From Pseudomonadota bacterium (GTDB lineage Bacteria; Pseudomonadota; Gammaproteobacteria; Steroidobacterales; Steroidobacteraceae), in NCBI GenBank assembly GCA_018241525.1, contig JAFEDR010000009.1:930001-994000 (forward strand): a DNA stretch of 64,000 nucleotides, given 5' to 3'. Shown piece after piece: positions 61,663 to 64,000 of this stretch (the first letter of the stretch is position 1; each line of letters begins with the position of its first letter). The position numbers and the translations under genes are program-made. Below the pieces are notes generated by a model that worked only from the letters and a program-made list of their open reading frames with translations, had not been told where the DNA came from and searched no databases.

Positions 61663-62759
61663 GGCGGTGACTCCGACAGCAGCGCGATCTCGGCCTGAAT
61701 CGCCGTGTGATCAAGTGCATCTGGAGCGAGAGCCACGTAGCGTCGAAAGAGCGCCAACGCGTCCTGGCGATTGCCCTTGGCTACCTGCATGCGCCCAAGT
61801 GCCGCGATAGCTCGGCGATCCGCAGGTTCCCGGGTCATGGCGCGCCGATAGGCAGCGTCCGCCAATTCGAAGTCCCCGCGACTTGCGCGTCTGCGGTACG
61901 CCTCGCCCAACCAGAATTCCCCCGCGGACCCCAGCATTTCGGTTCGGCGTTCGTTCTCGAGAAGCGCAATGGCGTCCCGCTCGCGCCCAAATCGCACAAG
62001 CACGGCATACTGGCGCTCCGCTATTCTCGCCAGCGCGGCGGGCATGGGAACGCCGGCGTTGCCGGTATCGGGCCCGTGATCGGCGACCAGCGACGCCCAG
62101 TGATCGGCCCGCTGCTTCATGCCCGCACGGTCAACGGCGTAGAAATGCTGGCTCGAAGATACCCGCGACGCGTCCCGGGCAAGCCGCCGGAATAGCGAAC
62201 TTGCGGTGGCGCCGTCGTATCCGGCGTTCGCGAGCAACTGCAGAGCTCGACGGTCGACTGCCCGCTCAGCCTCCTCGGCGGCGCCGCGGATGGTTGCTGG
62301 CGCCCACAAGTTCGGCAGGAGCGGCACGCGCTCAAATCGCAGGAAGAGCAGCCAGACGTCCGTCCGGACACGGTCCGAGCGTGCGCTTGCTTCAAGTGCT
62401 ACAGCCGCGCATTCGCGCGCAATCAACGTGGCGACGTCGTTCTCGCTCGCGACACGGAGCAGAAGCCCGCCGCTGATGTAGACTCCGCCCGTCGGCAGCG
62501 CAAATGAGAACGCGTCCGGCGAATCATAGATTCTCGCGCCGCCGGCGGTTCCCGGAATTCCAACGCAAACGCGCCTCGATACGCTAGCGATGAATTCGGT
62601 GACCACCGGGTCACGCAGGATGTAGGGGGAGCCATCGAGCTCCCGTTCCGCCCAGCGAGATTCGTCGAGCTGGGCGGGGGCCACAGCAGCCGCGGTCGAG
62701 TGCGGGATCGTGACCGCCAGAACGACCGCGCAGACCGACAGACTCACGCGGCAATGCAC
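61659..62759 (-). CDS. M48-type metalloprotease homologue with lost zinc site, plus TPR
   Basis: 366 residues from GTG 62759. Signal peptide (about 1-24). The peptidase fold is recognisable from DAFSFALPTGGVYISGGLLLRVASENDVATLIA (the usual NAFALPGGxIxVxxGLL). The zinc motif HExxH is RECAA (R115, E116, A119), and the third-ligand motif EREAD reads ERAVD (E-to-A). TPR-like helices follow (about 255-355), as in BepA. It is therefore likely inactive and a binder or scaffold for outer-membrane client proteins. Confidence 0.85.
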   Translation of the reverse strand: MHCRVSLSVCAVVLAVTIPHSTAAAVAPAQLDESRWAERELDGSPYILRDPVVTEFIASVSRRVCVGIPGTAGGARIYDSPDAFSFALPTGGVYISGGLLLRVASENDVATLIARECAAVALEASARSDRVRTDVWLLFLRFERVPLLPNLWAPATIRGAAEEAERAVDRRALQLLANAGYDGATASSLFRRLARDASRVSSSQHFYAVDRAGMKQRADHWASLVADHGPDTGNAGVPMPAALARIAERQYAVLVRFGRERDAIALLENERRTEMLGSAGEFWLGEAYRRRASRGDFELADAAYRRAMTREPADRRAIAALGRMQVAKGNRQDALALFRRYVALAPDALDHTAIQAEIALLSESPP

Positions 62760-62763
62760 GGTC

Positions 62764-63576
62764 TCAGTGTCCGTTGGAGTCGCGGACGGGCTTCAGCGGG
62801 TAACCTGCGAAGAGCTTGTCAATCAAGCGTTTCGCGTCCTCCTGATGCGTCGGGTCGGCGAGGAATCCGGTGTCCGAACTCGCCCAGCGGAGTCGCCCTG
62901 TCCGCAGGTCGAGCAGCACGGCGAGTGCATACGAGCTGACCCCGATAGTGGGGAGCCCCAGGATTCCGGGCGCCGGGGTGAAAAACGTTCCGATCGCCAG
63001 CGCGGACAATCCGAGCACCCGGCCCGTCGATTGCCTGACCCGGTGGCCGACGACGATCAGGGCGGTGTCGGCACGCGAGTGGTCGGCCAGGAAAGCCAGC
63101 CCCGGGCCGACGGAATACGGAAGGCCTTCCCTCAGATACGCCCACACGGCGTCGTCGCTGGTCAGGAGTGTCAGACCCTGTCGTGCCGCGTGCACCGCGG
63201 CCGCAACATGATTGCGGATGATCAGCTGCTCATCGGGAGACGCCGCCGGCCATTCCTCGAAAGTAAAGCGATTGGAGAGGGCTACATTCTCTCTGAGCGC
63301 CGCGAGGAGATTCTCGCGCGTTTGCTCGCTTGCGGATTCTCGGATCGACACACTGGCGACTGCCTGCGATACGTCGATCAGGTCAAAGTTCACCAGCACG
63401 AGCACGCTTGGGGCCGGTGCGTCATCGGCGCGACTGGGGGCTGCGAGAAGCGCTGCCGCGACAGCACATGCGCAGGCGATGCGTGCATCCGCGCCGGCGC
63501 ACCGTAAGAGGAATCGGGCGCCTTTGCCCAAGAGCCCGGCGAGGAAGGTCGAGTAGCGCCAGCTTTCCCTTGCCAT
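62764..63576 (-). CDS. Secreted protein of unknown function
   Basis: 270 residues from ATG 63576, with GGAG ahead. Signal peptide (about 10-50, with ALLAAPSRADD). The mature domain begins SVLVLVNFDLID and contains ADTALIVVGHRVRQ, ALAIGTFFTP and a C-terminal SSYALAVLLDLRTGRLRW. The last phrase is frequent in lipoprotein-like domains that report on envelope components, but no named family is assigned. It ends four bases before the M48-like gene start, so the three minus-strand genes form one operon. Confidence 0.78.
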   Translation of the reverse strand: MARESWRYSTFLAGLLGKGARFLLRCAGADARIACACAVAAALLAAPSRADDAPAPSVLVLVNFDLIDVSQAVASVSIRESASEQTRENLLAALRENVALSNRFTFEEWPAASPDEQLIIRNHVAAAVHAARQGLTLLTSDDAVWAYLREGLPYSVGPGLAFLADHSRADTALIVVGHRVRQSTGRVLGLSALAIGTFFTPAPGILGLPTIGVSSYALAVLLDLRTGRLRWASSDTGFLADPTHQEDAKRLIDKLFAGYPLKPVRDSNGH

Positions 63577-63738
63577 GGGCTTCTCCGAGCGCCCGCAGTA
63601 TGGCACCTCGTCGCGGCTCACGGGTCGGTCGCTCGCGACGCCAGAGCGGCGACTCTGCGTCGGTCGTACCGGTGATAACGTCCGCGAGGCGTCCGCGGCT
63701 GCCCGGCGCGACCTCGCGGTCGCTCCGGACACCGTCGC

Positions 63739-64000
63739 TCACTCCGAATTTGTTTCCTTGCCGAAGCGGTAGTTCAGGCGTACGCCGATGACGCGCGGTT
63801 CGTTGGTGGTCTCGCGCAGATCGAAGTTGCCGGTATTGCTGTAGATGATCGCGTTCTTGTCAGCGAGGTTGCGAACGTAGACCTCGGCGAGCCAGCGGCC
63901 ATCGCCCGGCGTGAGTCCGAGGCGCAGGTTCATGATCGAGTACGACGGCTGCAGGATCCGGCCAAAGCCGTTCGATCCCGCGACGTGCAGGTCGTTCCAC
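63739..64000 (-). CDS. TonB-dependent receptor, C-terminal end (partial)
   Basis: The window ends inside the gene; about 86 residues remain. They are barrel strands with the final VIGVRLNYRFGKETNSE. The sequence RWLAEVYVRNLADKNAIIYSNTG is the conserved xNLTDK/xNLADK loop of the last strands of sphingomonad/Steroidobacter-type receptors. It does not end in an aromatic residue but in a short charged tail. Confidence 0.88.
   Translation of the reverse strand, partial: WNDLHVAGSNGFGRILQPSYSIMNLRLGLTPGDGRWLAEVYVRNLADKNAIIYSNTGNFDLRETTNEPRVIGVRLNYRFGKETNSE

Noticed and set aside
1..64000. CRISPR arrays, tRNA genes, rRNA genes, insertion sequences and prophage
   Set aside because: I looked for regular repeat-spacer arrays, cloverleaf-type sequences and transposase or integrase phrases while reading and found none; a tRNA scan could still reveal a missed gene.

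Overview
This is a GC-rich chromosomal segment (roughly two thirds G+C by eye, strongly G/C-biased third codon positions) from a gammaproteobacterium, most like Steroidobacteraceae, Nevskiales or Xanthomonadales. The basis is family content: two TonB-dependent receptors, a UrcA protein, a TraB/GumN protein, a MshQ-like protein, a Xanthomonas-type GbsR/DUF4166 pair, beta-class GST and an ECF42 sigma operon. I saw no tRNA, rRNA, CRISPR array, prophage or insertion sequence. The window looks like native accessory chromosome with many short operons, not a transferred island.

Layout. 1-4.9 kb: end of selD, ohr, a membrane protein, dsbA, a class-III aminotransferase and a polysaccharide deacetylase. 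4.9-13.9 kb: a probable catabolic island with GntR and AraC regulators, an MFS carrier, an FAD-linked 2-hydroxyacid dehydrogenase, a TonB receptor, an SDR and a carboxylesterase. The AraC and TonB-receptor promoters share the octamer GACCTATC. 14-19 kb: GNAT, MscS-type channel, AsmA and UrcA. 19.4-26.5 kb: LytS/LytTR two-component system, cupin, GumN, small stress-type proteins, and an ECF sigma/cupin/hydrolase operon. 26.5-30.2 kb: DUF2726 protein, GGDEF-EAL protein behind a perfect CRP-type palindrome, and a membrane protein.

30.4-37.6 kb: a Fur-controlled envelope redox operon (di-heme peroxidase lipoprotein, porin, FMN-binding protein, ApbE flavin transferase, small cytochrome b-like membrane protein), followed by cydAB. 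37.7-46.8 kb: GFA protein, AraC regulator, ECF42 operon with two DGPF proteins and a PhnB-like protein, GbsR/DUF4166, HxlR/gstA, M28 peptidase and a second GST. 47.1-49 kb: a small operon (membrane protein plus winged-helix regulator) and a paralogous cis-prenyltransferase, each preceded by the same operator ACTCT-N7-AGAGT. 49.4-55.7 kb: MHYT-GGDEF-EAL protein behind a second CRP-type site, ArsR/AHSA1 pair and an orphan MshQ-like protein.

56.2-63.6 kb is the least ordinary stretch: a flotillin-like SPFH protein with tandem ~73-residue repeats, an S9-type prolyl-oligopeptidase homologue that has lost its serine nucleophile and its histidine, a TlpA-like thioredoxin, two secreted proteins of unknown function, and an M48-type peptidase homologue that has lost all three zinc ligands. 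The window closes inside a TonB-dependent receptor gene. The co-location of two inactivated proteases with a membrane-scaffold protein is the best candidate here for something undescribed. The ACTCT-N7-AGAGT prenyltransferase circuit is the second.
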